Numbered from the stretch's first letter, positions 27,756-37,156 are shown. The stretch: 64,000 nucleotides of DNA from Mesorhizobium sp. ES1-1 (GCF_020164785.1 NZ_JAIUGX010000003.1:372001-436000); one strand, 5' to 3'. Notes: generated by a model not told the origin, from the letters alone. Numbers and translations are program-made.

Positions 27756-29042
27756 ATGCCGATTCCCGGGAAAAACCTTACCGAAGCCGATGACAAGCCC
27801 GCGCCGCTGATCGCGATTGCCAGCGTCATCGTGTCGATGGCGCTGATCGCCATCGGCAATGGGCTGATGTTCGCCTATATTCCCGTGCGGCTTGGCGTGG
27901 AGGGGTTCGACCCGATCTGGGCCGGTCTTATCGTCACCGGCCTTTCGGCCGGCGGCTTGGCGGGTTGCATCCTGACCGGGCCGCTGGTGCGCCGTGTCGG
28001 GCATGCCCGCGCCTTCATGGTGCTGTCGGCGCTGATCGCGCTTTCCAATGCCGCCATTGGCGCCGGACCGCACGCCTTGTTGTGGATCGCGGCACGCGCC
28101 CTCTACGGCTTTGCCATATGCGGCCTGTTCATCGTCGCGCAGAGCTGGCTCAATGACGCGCTGCCCAATGCCATACGCGGGCGGGTCATGGCGGTGTTCT
28201 ACGTCTCTTACGTGGCCGGGCTGGGCCTAGGTTATGCAACGCTTGCCATTGTCGACATCCACACCGCCCAGGCCTCGTTGATCGGCATCACTTTCACGGC
28301 CCTGTCGATCCTGCCCGTCGGGTTGACGCGCCTTGCCCAGCCGCCGGCGCCGCAGGCGGCTTCGGTGGCCTTGCGCCAGGCATGGCGCATCTCACCGGTA
28401 GGGATCGCGGGCATGCTGGCGGTCGGCGGCCTGTCGATGATCATTTCGGGTTTTGCGCCGATACACGCTACCGCCAAAGGGTATTCGCAAGGTGACGTCG
28501 CGCTGCTCCTGTCGGCGATGCCGGTCGGAACGCTGATCCTGCAGATCCCGCTGGGCTGGCTTTCGGACCGGACGGATCGGCGTCTCGTTCTTGCCGGCGC
28601 CGCCATGCTGGCCATTGCGGCAAGCCTGCTTGCCATCGTCTTCGATGGCGGCGCGCTGATGGTCCTGGTGGTGATCTACCTGATCTGGGACGGGGCGGCG
28701 GAATCGATCTATTCGCTGTCCAGCGCGCATGCAGCAGACCGCGCCAAGAAGGAAGAGCTTCTGGCCCTGTCGAGCTCGATGCTGTTTGCCTGGTCACTGG
28801 CCGGCTTCGTCGTACCGGGCATCGTCACGGCGCTTTCGGTGGTTTTCGGCACCGCGACCTTCATCTATGTCGGGATCGTCATCGCTACGCTGTTTTGCCT
28901 GTTCGTGCTGTGGCGAGTGATCGCGGCCAGGCCTGTGCCAGCATCAGATACTGGCAGTTTCGCGCCGATGTCGGCGCAGGCCCCCTTGCCCGTGGAACTC
29001 GCCTTCGCGCCCGACGAGCCTCAAGGCCGGGCCAAGGACTGA
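27756..29042 (+). CDS. major facilitator superfamily transporter
   Basis: A 428-residue, 12-helix MFS protein. The first half carries the cytoplasmic loop pattern after helix 2 (GPLVRRVGHARAFM); a related loop LGWLSDRTDRRLVLAG is seen in the second half. The overall pattern resembles the sugar/drug exporter branch sometimes called YfcJ/YcaD-like. The substrate is unknown. ATG 27756 is chosen over an ATG eight codons upstream because it brings the start nearer the first helix; neither has a strong ribosome site. It is convergent with mscS. Confidence 0.85.
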   Translation: MPIPGKNLTEADDKPAPLIAIASVIVSMALIAIGNGLMFAYIPVRLGVEGFDPIWAGLIVTGLSAGGLAGCILTGPLVRRVGHARAFMVLSALIALSNAAIGAGPHALLWIAARALYGFAICGLFIVAQSWLNDALPNAIRGRVMAVFYVSYVAGLGLGYATLAIVDIHTAQASLIGITFTALSILPVGLTRLAQPPAPQAASVALRQAWRISPVGIAGMLAVGGLSMIISGFAPIHATAKGYSQGDVALLLSAMPVGTLILQIPLGWLSDRTDRRLVLAGAAMLAIAASLLAIVFDGGALMVLVVIYLIWDGAAESIYSLSSAHAADRAKKEELLALSSSMLFAWSLAGFVVPGIVTALSVVFGTATFIYVGIVIATLFCLFVLWRVIAARPVPASDTGSFAPMSAQAPLPVELAFAPDEPQGRAKD

Positions 29043-29073
29043 GCTGATCCCGGCCAACGAGCCGCTTCATCGT

Positions 29074-29925
29074 TCATTGCTTGCGGATTTCGGGCGTGGG
29101 CGCTTCCGGCGGCGGCAGCGGTATGGATATGCCCTCGCTGTCGAATGCCTGCTTTGCACGCTTGGTCATGTCGATGGTGGTTGAAAAATGATCAGCCGCC
29201 GATGTCCAATAGCGCAAGGTGAGCGAAACGGTCGTGTCGCCGAGACTGGCCACGAAGGCGATCGGAGCCGGATCGCGGCGAATGCGCTTTTCCGCGGCGG
29301 CGAGCGCAAGCAGTGTTTTCTGTGCCCGGTCGATGTCGTTCCAGGAGCCGATGCTCAAAGTGATGTCGCCGCGCCGCACGCCGTTGCGCGAGAAATTGCG
29401 CACCGGCTGGTTCCAGAGCGTCGAATTGGGGGCGAGGATGTAGATGCCTTCGGCGGTGCGCAGCTTTGTCGCGAACAAGCCGATTTCCTCGATCGTGCCG
29501 GCAATGGGGCCGACCTCGACGGACTCACCGATGCGGAATGGCCGCAGCGCCAGAAGCATGATGCCGGCGGCAATGTTCTGCAGCGTGCCTTGCAATGCCA
29601 GGCCGATGGCCAGGCCAATGGCGCCGATGGCGGCGATGATCGACGCGGTTTGAACGCCGAACTGGCCGAGCACCATGATGACGACAAGCACCAGGATGGC
29701 GTAGCGCACGATCTTGGAGAAGAATTGCCGCAAGGTCTGGTCGAAGTGATGGATGTGGCCAAGGCCGGCGAAGATGGAGCGTTCAGCCAGACCGGCGACA
29801 ATGTAGCCGACAACCAGCAGGATGATGGCGCCGATGGCCGAGAAAGAATAGGAGACGATCAGCGTGCTCAGCTGCGCGAGGCTTGTCTGGATGGACAGAA
29901 AGGCGTTTTGCGGGTCGATCGCCAT
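29074..29925 (-). CDS. mscS: small-conductance mechanosensitive channel
   Basis: A 283-residue channel that opens under membrane tension and releases solutes on osmotic downshock. Three N-terminal helices are seen. The pore-lining third helix has the Ala/Gly pattern AAIGAIGLAIGLALQGTLQN, followed by the beta-domain start FRIGESVEVG. Length and layout match MscS of E. coli. The C-terminus is Pro-rich. It is divergent from rsfS. Confidence 0.92.
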   Translation of the reverse strand: MAIDPQNAFLSIQTSLAQLSTLIVSYSFSAIGAIILLVVGYIVAGLAERSIFAGLGHIHHFDQTLRQFFSKIVRYAILVLVVIMVLGQFGVQTASIIAAIGAIGLAIGLALQGTLQNIAAGIMLLALRPFRIGESVEVGPIAGTIEEIGLFATKLRTAEGIYILAPNSTLWNQPVRNFSRNGVRRGDITLSIGSWNDIDRAQKTLLALAAAEKRIRRDPAPIAFVASLGDTTVSLTLRYWTSAADHFSTTIDMTKRAKQAFDSEGISIPLPPPEAPTPEIRKQ

Positions 29926-30045
29926 TTAGAGATTCCGATTGGTCGATGCGCCCATAACCCCTCCCGAAGGCGTGGGTTCCGCTTTTACTGTGTGGCCGCG
30001 GACCGTTCTAACCGGCGAAGCAGCGGGGCCGATCTGGGCTGCGTC

Positions 30046-30075
30046 TTGAAAGTGCAACGCAACTCTGCCTATCTA
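30046..30075 (+). promoter_or_regulatory. candidate promoter upstream of rsfS
   Basis: TTGAAA at 30046-30051, an 18-base spacer and TATCTA at 30070-30075. It lies in the divergent mscS-rsfS space about 90 bases before the rsfS start and could drive the rsfS-rlmH cluster. Confidence 0.45.
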
Positions 30076-30163
30076 AGCAGTGTCACCTGCTTCGAGGGGT
30101 GATTTGGTTGTTCTTGCTGCGAAAGGAAATACACTGAGAACAGCACTGCGGAAGAGGGCCGAT

Positions 30164-30544
30164 ATGGTGCCCTCGCCGGCCAGGATCAGCGTAGACGACG
30201 CCGTGTCCCGCGCCATCAAGACAGTCCTTGCCAGTCTGGAAGACTCCAAGGCCGAAAATATTGTCTCAATCGACATACAGGGGAAATCGAGCCTCGGCGA
30301 CTACATGGTCGTCGCGTCGGGCCGATCTCACCGTCATGTCTCGGCTGTCGCCGACCACCTGCTCAAGGCGCTCAAGGATGCCGGTCTCGGCACGGCGCGC
30401 GTCGAGGGGCTGTCGGGCGCAGACTGGGTCCTGATCGATTCGGGCGATATCATCGTCCATGTCTTCCGCCCCGAAGTCCGCGACTTCTACAATCTCGAAA
30501 AGATGTGGCAGGCGCCCGATCTCGAGGAAGAGACCCTGCACTAA
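30164..30544 (+). CDS. rsfS: ribosome silencing factor RsfS
   Basis: Binds L14 on the 50S subunit and blocks subunit joining in starvation. The family core is visible: DDSKAEN-type helix (LEDSKAENIVSIDIQGKSS), DYMVVASGRSHRHVSAVAD, GADWVLIDSGDIIVHVF and RPEVRDFYNLEKMW. ATG 30164 gives 126 residues and has AGAGGG upstream; the frame is open about 28 codons further. It is followed by rlmH, the usual partner. Confidence 0.95.
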   Translation: MVPSPARISVDDAVSRAIKTVLASLEDSKAENIVSIDIQGKSSLGDYMVVASGRSHRHVSAVADHLLKALKDAGLGTARVEGLSGADWVLIDSGDIIVHVFRPEVRDFYNLEKMWQAPDLEEETLH

Positions 30545-30626
30545 GCCGTTTTCTTGATGCGTGTCATTGTCGCAAAGCCGGTTCCCATCCCTGGGTGACA
30601 CGCATCGGCGGCTTGCAGAGGCGAGG

Positions 30627-31109
30627 ATGAAGATATCAGTTCATGCCGTGGGCCGAATGAAAACCGGCCCCGAGAGAGAGCTTGCCGACCGCTATTTCGA
30701 GCGCTTCGCCAAGAGCGGCCCGGCGGTGGGGCTTGAATTCTCCGGCGTGACCGAAATCGCCGAGGGGCGCGGCCAGAGCGCCAACGAACGCCGTCGCGAC
30801 GAGGGTCAGAAGCTGCAGGCGCAGCTGCAGCAAGGCAGCGCGCTGTTCCTGCTCGACGAACGCGGCAAGAATTTTACCTCCGAAGAGTTTGCCGCCCGCA
30901 TCGCCCTGTTGCGAGATGGCGGCCGCAAGGCGCTGCTCGTCGCCATTGGCGGCGCCGACGGTCACGACCAGCCGCTGCGCGGCCAAGCCGAACTCGTGCT
31001 TTCGTTCGGCGCGCTGACCTGGCCGCACCAACTGGTCCGCGTGATGCTGGGGGAACAACTCTACCGGGCGGCCACAATACTGTCCGGTCATCCCTACCAC
31101 CGTTCATGA
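30627..31109 (+). CDS. rlmH: 23S rRNA (pseudouridine-1915-N3)-methyltransferase
   Basis: SPOUT-class methyltransferase that modifies pseudouridine 1915 in helix 69 of 23S rRNA using S-adenosylmethionine. 160 residues, begins MKISVHAVGRMKTGPE. The knot region is seen as FLLDERGKNFTSEEFA, VAIGGADGHD and LTWPHQLVRVMLGEQLYRA. ATG 30627 follows GAGGCGAGG. It is in a conserved cluster with rsfS upstream and the envC-like and ctpA genes downstream. Confidence 0.97.
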   Translation: MKISVHAVGRMKTGPERELADRYFERFAKSGPAVGLEFSGVTEIAEGRGQSANERRRDEGQKLQAQLQQGSALFLLDERGKNFTSEEFAARIALLRDGGRKALLVAIGGADGHDQPLRGQAELVLSFGALTWPHQLVRVMLGEQLYRAATILSGHPYHRS

Positions 31110-31229
31110 TCGGCGAGTGCGCGCCGGCTGGATTTCCGCCCCAATGCGGCGCCAGATTGCAGCAATCGAAACGGGCTTCGAACATGGTTGATCGTTCGTT
31201 AACGAAGCCGCGCATAGAATCGGGCTTCA

Positions 31230-32552
31230 ATGTCTGAAGACTGGAAATCAAGGACGGGCTCATGGCGCGTGCGCTGCGGCATCGCCGCGGCGCTGGCGCT
31301 GTCGCTTCATGCCGCGCGGGCGGAAAACACGCTCGACACGGCGCCTGATCCAGACCAGAGCCGAGCCGAATATGAGCGGGTCTCGAAGGAGATCACGCTG
31401 TCGTCCGAGCGGCTGGGCAAGCTTGCCGCCGACATCGCCACGATCAAGAAGGACCACGCGTCGATCACCGCAGCCCTGATCCAGTCGGCGATGACTGAAC
31501 AGAAGCTCGGACAGGACATCGAGGATATCGGCGCGCGGCTCGAAGGCCTCAAGGCCCAGGAGGAGAAGATCCGCGTTTCGCTGGCGGCACGGCGCGACGT
31601 GCTGGCCGAAGTGCTGGGGGCGCTGCAGCGCATGGGGCTCAATCCGCCGCCGGCGATCCTGGTCAAGCCGGAGGATGCGCTGTCGTCGGTGCGCAGCGCT
31701 ATCCTGCTCGGCGCCGTGGTGCCGGAACTGCGCCAGCAGGCAGACACGCTGCTGGCCGACCTCAAGGAGCAGTCGCGGGTGACCGGCTCGATCGAGGCGG
31801 AGCGGGCGCGACTGACGGCCGCCGTAGGCGACCAGACCGCGGAAAAGAAGCGGCTTTCCATGCTGCTGGAAGCGAAGCAGAAACTCGAAACCGACACACA
31901 GGCCGAACTGGCCGCCGAGAAGCAGCGGTCCGAAGCCCTGGCGGCGAAGGCCGGCAGCCTGAAGGAGCTGATCGCCTCGCTCGAGGCGCAGGCCGACAAG
32001 ACCCGCAAGGCCGCCGATGCCGCCAAGGCCGCCGACGCCGCAAAGGCCGGCGAGGCTGCCCCCGAACTGGCCTCGCTGCCTGTCCCCGAAGGCAACCAAC
32101 TGACAGCGTCGGCGCCTTTTTCTGCTTTGCAGGGGCAGATCGCGCTGCCGGTCACGGGCCGGATCAAGTTGCGCTTCGGCGCCGACGACGGTAACGGCGC
32201 GGTGATGCTTGGAGACATGGTTGCGACACAATCGGCGGCCATCGTCACCGCGCCGGCGGATGGGAATGTGCTTTATGCGGGGCCGTTTCGCTCCTATGGT
32301 CAACTCTTGATCCTGAACGCAGGCGACGGCTATCATGTCGTCTTGGCGGGGATGAGCAGAATCAGCGTCGTGACTGGCCAGTCGGTGCTCGCAGGTGAGC
32401 CGGTCGGCGCGATGGGAGAGGCCCGGGTGGCAAGCACCTCGGCCTCGAAGAATGGAAATGCCGCGCCGGAACTTTATGTCGAGTTTCGCAAGGATGGAAA
32501 ACCCGTCGATCCGGCCCCGTGGTGGGCGGACCGTTTATCTGGAAGGACGTGA
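31230..32552 (+). CDS. EnvC-like murein hydrolase activator (degenerate LytM)
   Basis: A 440-residue periplasmic protein: signal peptide (about 1-31), long coiled coil (about 45-280, with repeated AADAAKA near its end) and a C-terminal LytM/M23 fold. The zinc ligands of active peptidases are lost: the HxxxD site reads RFGADDGNG and the HxH site reads LYVEFRKDG. This is as in EnvC, which activates amidases instead of cutting peptidoglycan itself. Its stop overlaps the ctpA start region (TGAATGATG), so the two are co-translated. The role in cell separation is inferred from the family. Confidence 0.88.
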   Translation: MSEDWKSRTGSWRVRCGIAAALALSLHAARAENTLDTAPDPDQSRAEYERVSKEITLSSERLGKLAADIATIKKDHASITAALIQSAMTEQKLGQDIEDIGARLEGLKAQEEKIRVSLAARRDVLAEVLGALQRMGLNPPPAILVKPEDALSSVRSAILLGAVVPELRQQADTLLADLKEQSRVTGSIEAERARLTAAVGDQTAEKKRLSMLLEAKQKLETDTQAELAAEKQRSEALAAKAGSLKELIASLEAQADKTRKAADAAKAADAAKAGEAAPELASLPVPEGNQLTASAPFSALQGQIALPVTGRIKLRFGADDGNGAVMLGDMVATQSAAIVTAPADGNVLYAGPFRSYGQLLILNAGDGYHVVLAGMSRISVVTGQSVLAGEPVGAMGEARVASTSASKNGNAAPELYVEFRKDGKPVDPAPWWADRLSGRT

Positions 32553-33884
32553 ATGATGCGGAAACTGTCGCTTCTGTTTGCCGGTGCGCTGATGGGCGCG
32601 TCCGCCATGAGCCTTGTTTATGGCGCACCCGGCTCGGCGGCGAACGCTGCGGGGTCGGAGACATACAAGCAACTGGCGATCTTCGGCGATATTTTCGAGC
32701 GGGTGCGGGCCAATTACGTGACGCCGCCCGACGACAAGTCGCTGGTCGAAAATGCGATCAACGGCATGCTTGCGTCGCTTGATCCGCACTCCTCCTACAT
32801 GAACGCCGAACAGGCGCAGGACATGCGCGTCCAGACCAAGGGCGAGTTCGGTGGCCTCGGGATCGAGGTCACGATGGAGAACGACCTGGTCAAGGTGATC
32901 ACGCCGATCGACGATACGCCGGCCGCCAAGGCGGGTGTGCTCGCCGGCGACTACATCGCCAAGATCGACGGCGAGGAGGTTCGTGGCCTCACCCTCAACG
33001 ACGCGGTCGAGAAGATGCGCGGCCTGGTCAACACACCGATCAAGCTGACCATCCTGCGCCAGGGCGCCGACAAGCCGATCGAACTGACCGTGGTGCGCGA
33101 CATCATCAAGGTGAAGGCGGTCAAGTTCCGGGTCGAGAACGACATCGGCTACATGAAGATCACCTCGTTCACCGAAAAGACCTATGACGACCTCGAGAAC
33201 GCCATCGACACCATCAAGAAGCAGGTGCCGAACGACAAGCTGAAAGGCTATGTGCTCGATCTGCGCCTCAATCCGGGCGGCTTGCTCGACCAGGCGGTGA
33301 GCGTGTCCGACGCCTTCCTCAACCGTGGCGAGATCGTCTCGACCCGCGGCCGCGACCCGAAGGACGTCACCCGCTTCGACGCCAAGCCGAAGCAGGTCGA
33401 CGACATCAACGGCAAGCCGATGATCGTCCTGGTCAATGGCGGCTCGGCCAGCGCGTCCGAGATCGTCGCCGGCGCGCTGCAGGATCTACGCCGCGTCACG
33501 GTGGTGGGCACGCAGTCCTTCGGCAAGGGTTCGGTGCAGACCATCATCCCGCTCGGCGAGAATGGCGCGCTGCGGCTGACGACGGCCCTCTATTACACGC
33601 CGTCGGGCAAGTCGATCCAGGGCAAGGGCATCACGCCCGACATCAAGGTCGACCAGCCTTTGCCGCCGGAACTGCAGGGCAGGGACCTGACGCGCGGCGA
33701 ATCCGACCTCAAGGGCCATATCAAGGGCGCCGACGAGAGCGCGACCGGGTCAGGCTCGGCGGCTTATGTGCCGCCGGATCCCAAGGACGATCTGCAGCTC
33801 ATCTATGCCGAGCAGTTGCTGCGCGGCGAGAAGACCGATCCTGCCTTCCCGCCCAACCCGGAAAAGGCCGTTCTCAACCAGTAA
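32553..33884 (+). CDS. ctpA: carboxy-terminal processing protease (S41)
   Basis: A 443-residue periplasmic serine protease. A signal peptide occupies about residues 1-33. A PDZ domain (GGLGIEVTMEND, then AGVLAGDYIAKIDGEEV) lies at about 95-185. The S41 catalytic core has the Ser in NGGSASASEIVAGALQD and the Lys in SFGKGSVQTI. It degrades or trims envelope proteins and often controls cell-wall hydrolases, which fits the EnvC-like neighbour. Two adjacent ATG codons (32553, 32556) are possible starts behind GGAAGGA. Confidence 0.95.
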   Translation: MMRKLSLLFAGALMGASAMSLVYGAPGSAANAAGSETYKQLAIFGDIFERVRANYVTPPDDKSLVENAINGMLASLDPHSSYMNAEQAQDMRVQTKGEFGGLGIEVTMENDLVKVITPIDDTPAAKAGVLAGDYIAKIDGEEVRGLTLNDAVEKMRGLVNTPIKLTILRQGADKPIELTVVRDIIKVKAVKFRVENDIGYMKITSFTEKTYDDLENAIDTIKKQVPNDKLKGYVLDLRLNPGGLLDQAVSVSDAFLNRGEIVSTRGRDPKDVTRFDAKPKQVDDINGKPMIVLVNGGSASASEIVAGALQDLRRVTVVGTQSFGKGSVQTIIPLGENGALRLTTALYYTPSGKSIQGKGITPDIKVDQPLPPELQGRDLTRGESDLKGHIKGADESATGSGSAAYVPPDPKDDLQLIYAEQLLRGEKTDPAFPPNPEKAVLNQ

Positions 33885-33925
33885 GGGCAGCAACAGTCTG
33901 GCTGCCTGAACGAAGCAATGCGAAG

Positions 33926-33954
33926 CTGCCGGGACCGAAAGGTTCCGGCAGTTT
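33926..33954 (+). terminator. hairpin after ctpA
   Basis: 11-bp stem CTGCCGGGACC / GGTTCCGGCAG (one G-T pair) closed by a GAAA tetraloop, followed by only TTTGATT. A likely but weak terminator between ctpA and the next gene. Confidence 0.65.
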
Positions 33955-34066
33955 GATTCGGGGACAGGCGCCAGCCATTGTGGCGCCAGGACGTTCCAAT
34001 TCTGATGAACGTGCATGGCCTTTTTGAATGCTTCCGGTTTCGAAGCCGCGCGCCAGGGGACAAGGC

Positions 34067-35245
34067 TTGGCTGACACAGGCAAGGACATCGAACGCCCGC
34101 TCGGACAGACCGTCCGGCCGCCGCGCGTTGCCCGCAAGGTCAGCTCCGGCGCGATTGTGGCGAGTTTGGCGGTGCTGGCGATCGTCGGGGTTTCCGGAGC
34201 GATCGCGCTGAGGGAGAAGCCCTTTCGCAAGCCGCAACAGGTCGCGGTTTCGACACCGAAAGCAAGTGTGACGGCCGAGCCCGCAGCGCCCGGTGCGTTG
34301 GCCCCGGTCGCGGCGCCAAAGCCAGATACGCCGGCCAAGGCCGGCGGGCCGCAAATCATCCATGTGCAGACGGAGGAAGGCGATGGGCCGCCGCGGGCGG
34401 CGATCGTGATCCACGACCCGTCGACCATTGGCCAGAACCTGAAGATCGCTCATATTCCCGACGCCGAACTGATCGAAAGCAGCGAAACCGGTCCGTTGCC
34501 TGTTCGCGCGGCCGATGGCCGCCGGCCATTCGACGTCTATGCCCGGCCATGGTCGGGCGCACGTGGGGCGCGGGTGGCGATCGTCATCGGCGGGCTCGCG
34601 GTGTCGCAGACCGGCACCCAGGCTGCCATCGCCAAGCTGCCGGCCGAGGTGACGCTGGGCTTCGCGCCGCAAGGCAACAGCATCGGGCGGTGGATGCAGG
34701 CGGCGCGCCAAAGCGGCCACGAAGTCATCATGCAGGTGCCGCTCGAACCGTTCGACTATCCGAACGTCAACCCCGGCCGCAACACGCTGACCGTGACCGC
34801 GAGCGCGGACGAGAACCTGAAAAACCTGCACTGGGCGCTGTCGCGCACGACGAACTACACCGGCGTCATGAACTACATGGGCGCGCGTTTCTCGGCCGAC
34901 GCGTCGGCGATGGGGCCGTTCATGGCAGAGCTTGGCAAACGGGGCCTGGCCTATATCGACGACGGATCGTCGGCGCGCAGCCTGGCGCCGGACCTGGCGC
35001 TCAAGGACGGCGTGCCCTTCGTTGCCGGCGACGCCGCCATCGATGCCGTGCAGGATCGCGGCGCCATCCTGAAGAAACTCGATGAGCTCGAGGCGACGGC
35101 GCGCGCCAAGGGCTCTGCCGTCGGCATCGGCTCGGCCTTCGACCTGACTGTCGACACGGTCTCGTCCTGGGTTGTCGAGGCCAAGAAGCGCGGCATCGAG
35201 ATCGTGCCGATTTCAGCGGTGGCGATCGACCCGCAAAAAGGGTGA
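34067..35245 (+). CDS. divergent polysaccharide deacetylase family protein (YibQ-like)
   Basis: About 392 residues: a short cytoplasmic N-terminus, one membrane helix (SGAIVASLAVLAIVGVSGAI), a Pro/Ala-rich linker and a C-terminal divergent polysaccharide deacetylase domain (RVAIVIGGLAVSQTGTQAAI, EVIMQVPLEPFDYP, NYTGVMNYMGARFS, DDGSSARS). Members of this family sit beside envC and ctpA in many proteobacteria, which points to peptidoglycan remodelling; activity is unproven. A TTG at 34067 with AGGGG seven bases upstream is preferred; an ATG at 34028 in frame has no ribosome site. The stop is the first part of the following repeat element. Confidence 0.85.
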   Translation: MADTGKDIERPLGQTVRPPRVARKVSSGAIVASLAVLAIVGVSGAIALREKPFRKPQQVAVSTPKASVTAEPAAPGALAPVAAPKPDTPAKAGGPQIIHVQTEEGDGPPRAAIVIHDPSTIGQNLKIAHIPDAELIESSETGPLPVRAADGRRPFDVYARPWSGARGARVAIVIGGLAVSQTGTQAAIAKLPAEVTLGFAPQGNSIGRWMQAARQSGHEVIMQVPLEPFDYPNVNPGRNTLTVTASADENLKNLHWALSRTTNYTGVMNYMGARFSADASAMGPFMAELGKRGLAYIDDGSSARSLAPDLALKDGVPFVAGDAAIDAVQDRGAILKKLDELEATARAKGSAVGIGSAFDLTVDTVSSWVVEAKKRGIEIVPISAVAIDPQKG

Positions 35246-35394
35246 ATGGTGAATAGTGAATAGTTGATAGAAGGAAGGATTTAGCCCCTTCCGATGTCGC
35301 GCTCTCGGGTTATTGCCATTCACCATTCACCATTCACCATTCACCATTCACCATTCACCATTCACCATTCACCATTCACCATTCACCATTCACC
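35241..35394. repeat. inverted CCATTCA-heptamer element before rppH
   Basis: The right arm (35316-35394) has eleven perfect tandem copies of CCATTCA plus CC. The left arm (35241-35263) has the complementary GGTGAATGG / TGAATAG units; a spacer of about 50 bases lies between. The left arm contains the stop codon of the upstream gene and the right arm ends 11 bases before the rppH ATG. Because three heptamers make 21 bases, the right arm stays open as a repeated FTIHHSP reading frame, but this is not part of RppH. Same design as 1045-1145, with more copies. Confidence 0.9.
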
Positions 35395-35405
35395 AAGGTC
35401 CGACG

Positions 35406-35924
35406 ATGGCGAAGAAAAAAATCGATCCTGAAACGCTGCCCTACCGGCCTTGTGTCGGGCTGATGATCCTCAACGCTGATGGCATGGTCTGGGTGGGGCA
35501 CCGCATCGCCGAAGCGGACAGCGAGTTCGCCGGTACGACGCAACTGTGGCAGATGCCCCAGGGCGGTATCGACAAGGGCGAGCAACCGCTGCAGGCGGCC
35601 GAGCGGGAGCTTTATGAGGAGACCGGCATGCGCAGCGTCTCGCTGCTGGCCGAGGCGCCGGACTGGATCAATTATGATTTGCCGGAACATCTCGTCGGCG
35701 TCGCCTTCAAGGGCCGGTATCGCGGCCAGACGCAGAAATGGTTCGCTTTTCGCTTCCACGGCGAGTCGAAGGAAATCCAGATCAATCCGCCGCCAGGCGG
35801 TCATACGGCGGAATTCGACGATTGGGCTTGGCGGCCAATGCGCGACCTTCCCGATCTGATCGTGCCTTTCAAGCGGCATGTCTATGAAGACGTCGTGTCG
35901 GCCTTCCAGCATCTGGCGCGATAA
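35406..35924 (+). CDS. rppH: RNA pyrophosphohydrolase
   Basis: Nudix hydrolase that removes pyrophosphate from 5' ends of mRNA and starts decay. The 172-residue product has [20 protein letters not shown] and the Nudix box [20 protein letters not shown] followed by TGM. ATG 35406 opens the conserved [14 protein letters not shown] and has AAGG upstream; an upstream in-frame ATG runs through the heptamer array and is rejected. Confidence 0.95.
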   Translation: MAKKKIDPETLPYRPCVGLMILNADGMVWVGHRIAEADSEFAGTTQLWQMPQGGIDKGEQPLQAAERELYEETGMRSVSLLAEAPDWINYDLPEHLVGVAFKGRYRGQTQKWFAFRFHGESKEIQINPPPGGHTAEFDDWAWRPMRDLPDLIVPFKRHVYEDVVSAFQHLAR

Positions 35925-36016
35925 TTCCGCGACGCCGGCTGCTGGCGCGACCGCCCTTGGTTGAAGTGCCGACGCGGCGGACCTAATGATGTCTATCCGC
36001 CACGAGAAGGGTCGCC

Positions 36017-37156
36017 ATGGACGACGCCTCCAAGAGCACGCCGCCCGAGGGTTCCACCGCAGCAAGCGCGGCGGCTGCCGGGGCCATTCTCACCATCGAC
36101 CTTGGCGCGATCCGGGAGAATTATCGGCGGCTGACGACACGATTGAACGGGGTGCGATGCGCTGGCGTGGTCAAGGCCGATGGATATGGGCTTGGGGCGG
36201 GCCATGTGGCGGCCGCACTCATGAAAGAAGGCTGCGATAGCTTCTTCGTGGCGCTGCTTGGCGAAGGGGTCGCCCTGCGCAATGTGCTTGGTCCGGGCGC
36301 CAGCGTTTTCGTGCTGAACGGCATCCCACCTGGGGCGGAGCGGGACGCGGTCGCGGCTGATCTTTCCGCTGTCATCAACAGCCCCGAACAGCTGGCTGCG
36401 TGGCGGACAGCCGCCCGTGGAGCCGGGCGCAGGCTGCCGGCGGCGGTCCAGGTCGATAGCGGCATGTCGCGGCTCGGCATGGCTTCAGGGGATGTGGAGC
36501 GCATCGGCGCTGATCCGCGGGCCTTCGAGGGCATCGACATCCGCCTGGTGATGAGCCATCTCGCCTGCGCCGACGAGCCGGACAATCCCGCCAATGAGCG
36601 GCAGCGGCTGGCTTTCGAGCGCATGCGCCTGATGTTGCCGGCAGCGCCAGCCACGCTCGCCAATTCTTCCGGCATCTTTCTCGGGCAAAGCTTTCATTAC
36701 GATCTTGCCCGGCCGGGGGCTGCGCTTTACGGAATCAATCCGACGCCGTCGGAGCCGAACCCGATGCTGCCGGTGGTGGGACTGCAGGCGAAGGTCGTGC
36801 AGACTCGGCTGTTGGAAGCCGGGGCTGGCGTCGGCTATGGCCACACGTTCCACGCGGCGGCTCCCATGACAGCGGCGACGATCTCGCTTGGCTACGCCGA
36901 TGGCTGGCACCGGCGGGCGGCGTCGGCAGCCTGGTTCGGGGGCGTGCGCTTGCCCTTTCTCGGGCGGGTGTCGATGGATTCGATCATACTCGACATCTCA
37001 GCATTGCCACCCGGCACACTCAAGGAGGGCGATCTCGTCGACATGCTCGGCCCGTCGCAGAGCGTCGACGACGCTGCTGGCCACGCCGGCACCATCGGCT
37101 ATGAAATCCTGACCAGCCTCGGCCCGCGCTTCCACAGGCGATACGTCGATGGCTAG
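36017..37156 (+). CDS. alr: alanine racemase (probably catabolic)
   Basis: PLP enzyme interconverting L- and D-alanine. 379 residues; the PLP lysine is in VVKADGYGLGA (Lys53) and the second catalytic base, a Tyr, in GVGYGHTF; SMDSIILDIS and the FLGRVSMD block are also present. The next gene is dadA, so this is more likely the catabolic DadX-type enzyme than the biosynthetic one. The first 22 residues are Ser/Ala-rich and precede the conserved fold. GAGAAGGG precedes the ATG. Confidence 0.93.
   Translation: MDDASKSTPPEGSTAASAAAAGAILTIDLGAIRENYRRLTTRLNGVRCAGVVKADGYGLGAGHVAAALMKEGCDSFFVALLGEGVALRNVLGPGASVFVLNGIPPGAERDAVAADLSAVINSPEQLAAWRTAARGAGRRLPAAVQVDSGMSRLGMASGDVERIGADPRAFEGIDIRLVMSHLACADEPDNPANERQRLAFERMRLMLPAAPATLANSSGIFLGQSFHYDLARPGAALYGINPTPSEPNPMLPVVGLQAKVVQTRLLEAGAGVGYGHTFHAAAPMTAATISLGYADGWHRRAASAAWFGGVRLPFLGRVSMDSIILDISALPPGTLKEGDLVDMLGPSQSVDDAAGHAGTIGYEILTSLGPRFHRRYVDG

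Noticed and set aside
35316..35394. CRISPR array
   Set aside because: The repeats are 7 bases and contiguous, with no spacers and no cas genes.
35313..35405. Heptamer array as an N-terminal extension of RppH (repeated FTIHHSP)
   Set aside because: The reading is a by-product of a 7-base repeat, the conserved RppH start is the ATG at 35406, and the same repeat occurs before atpC outside any frame.
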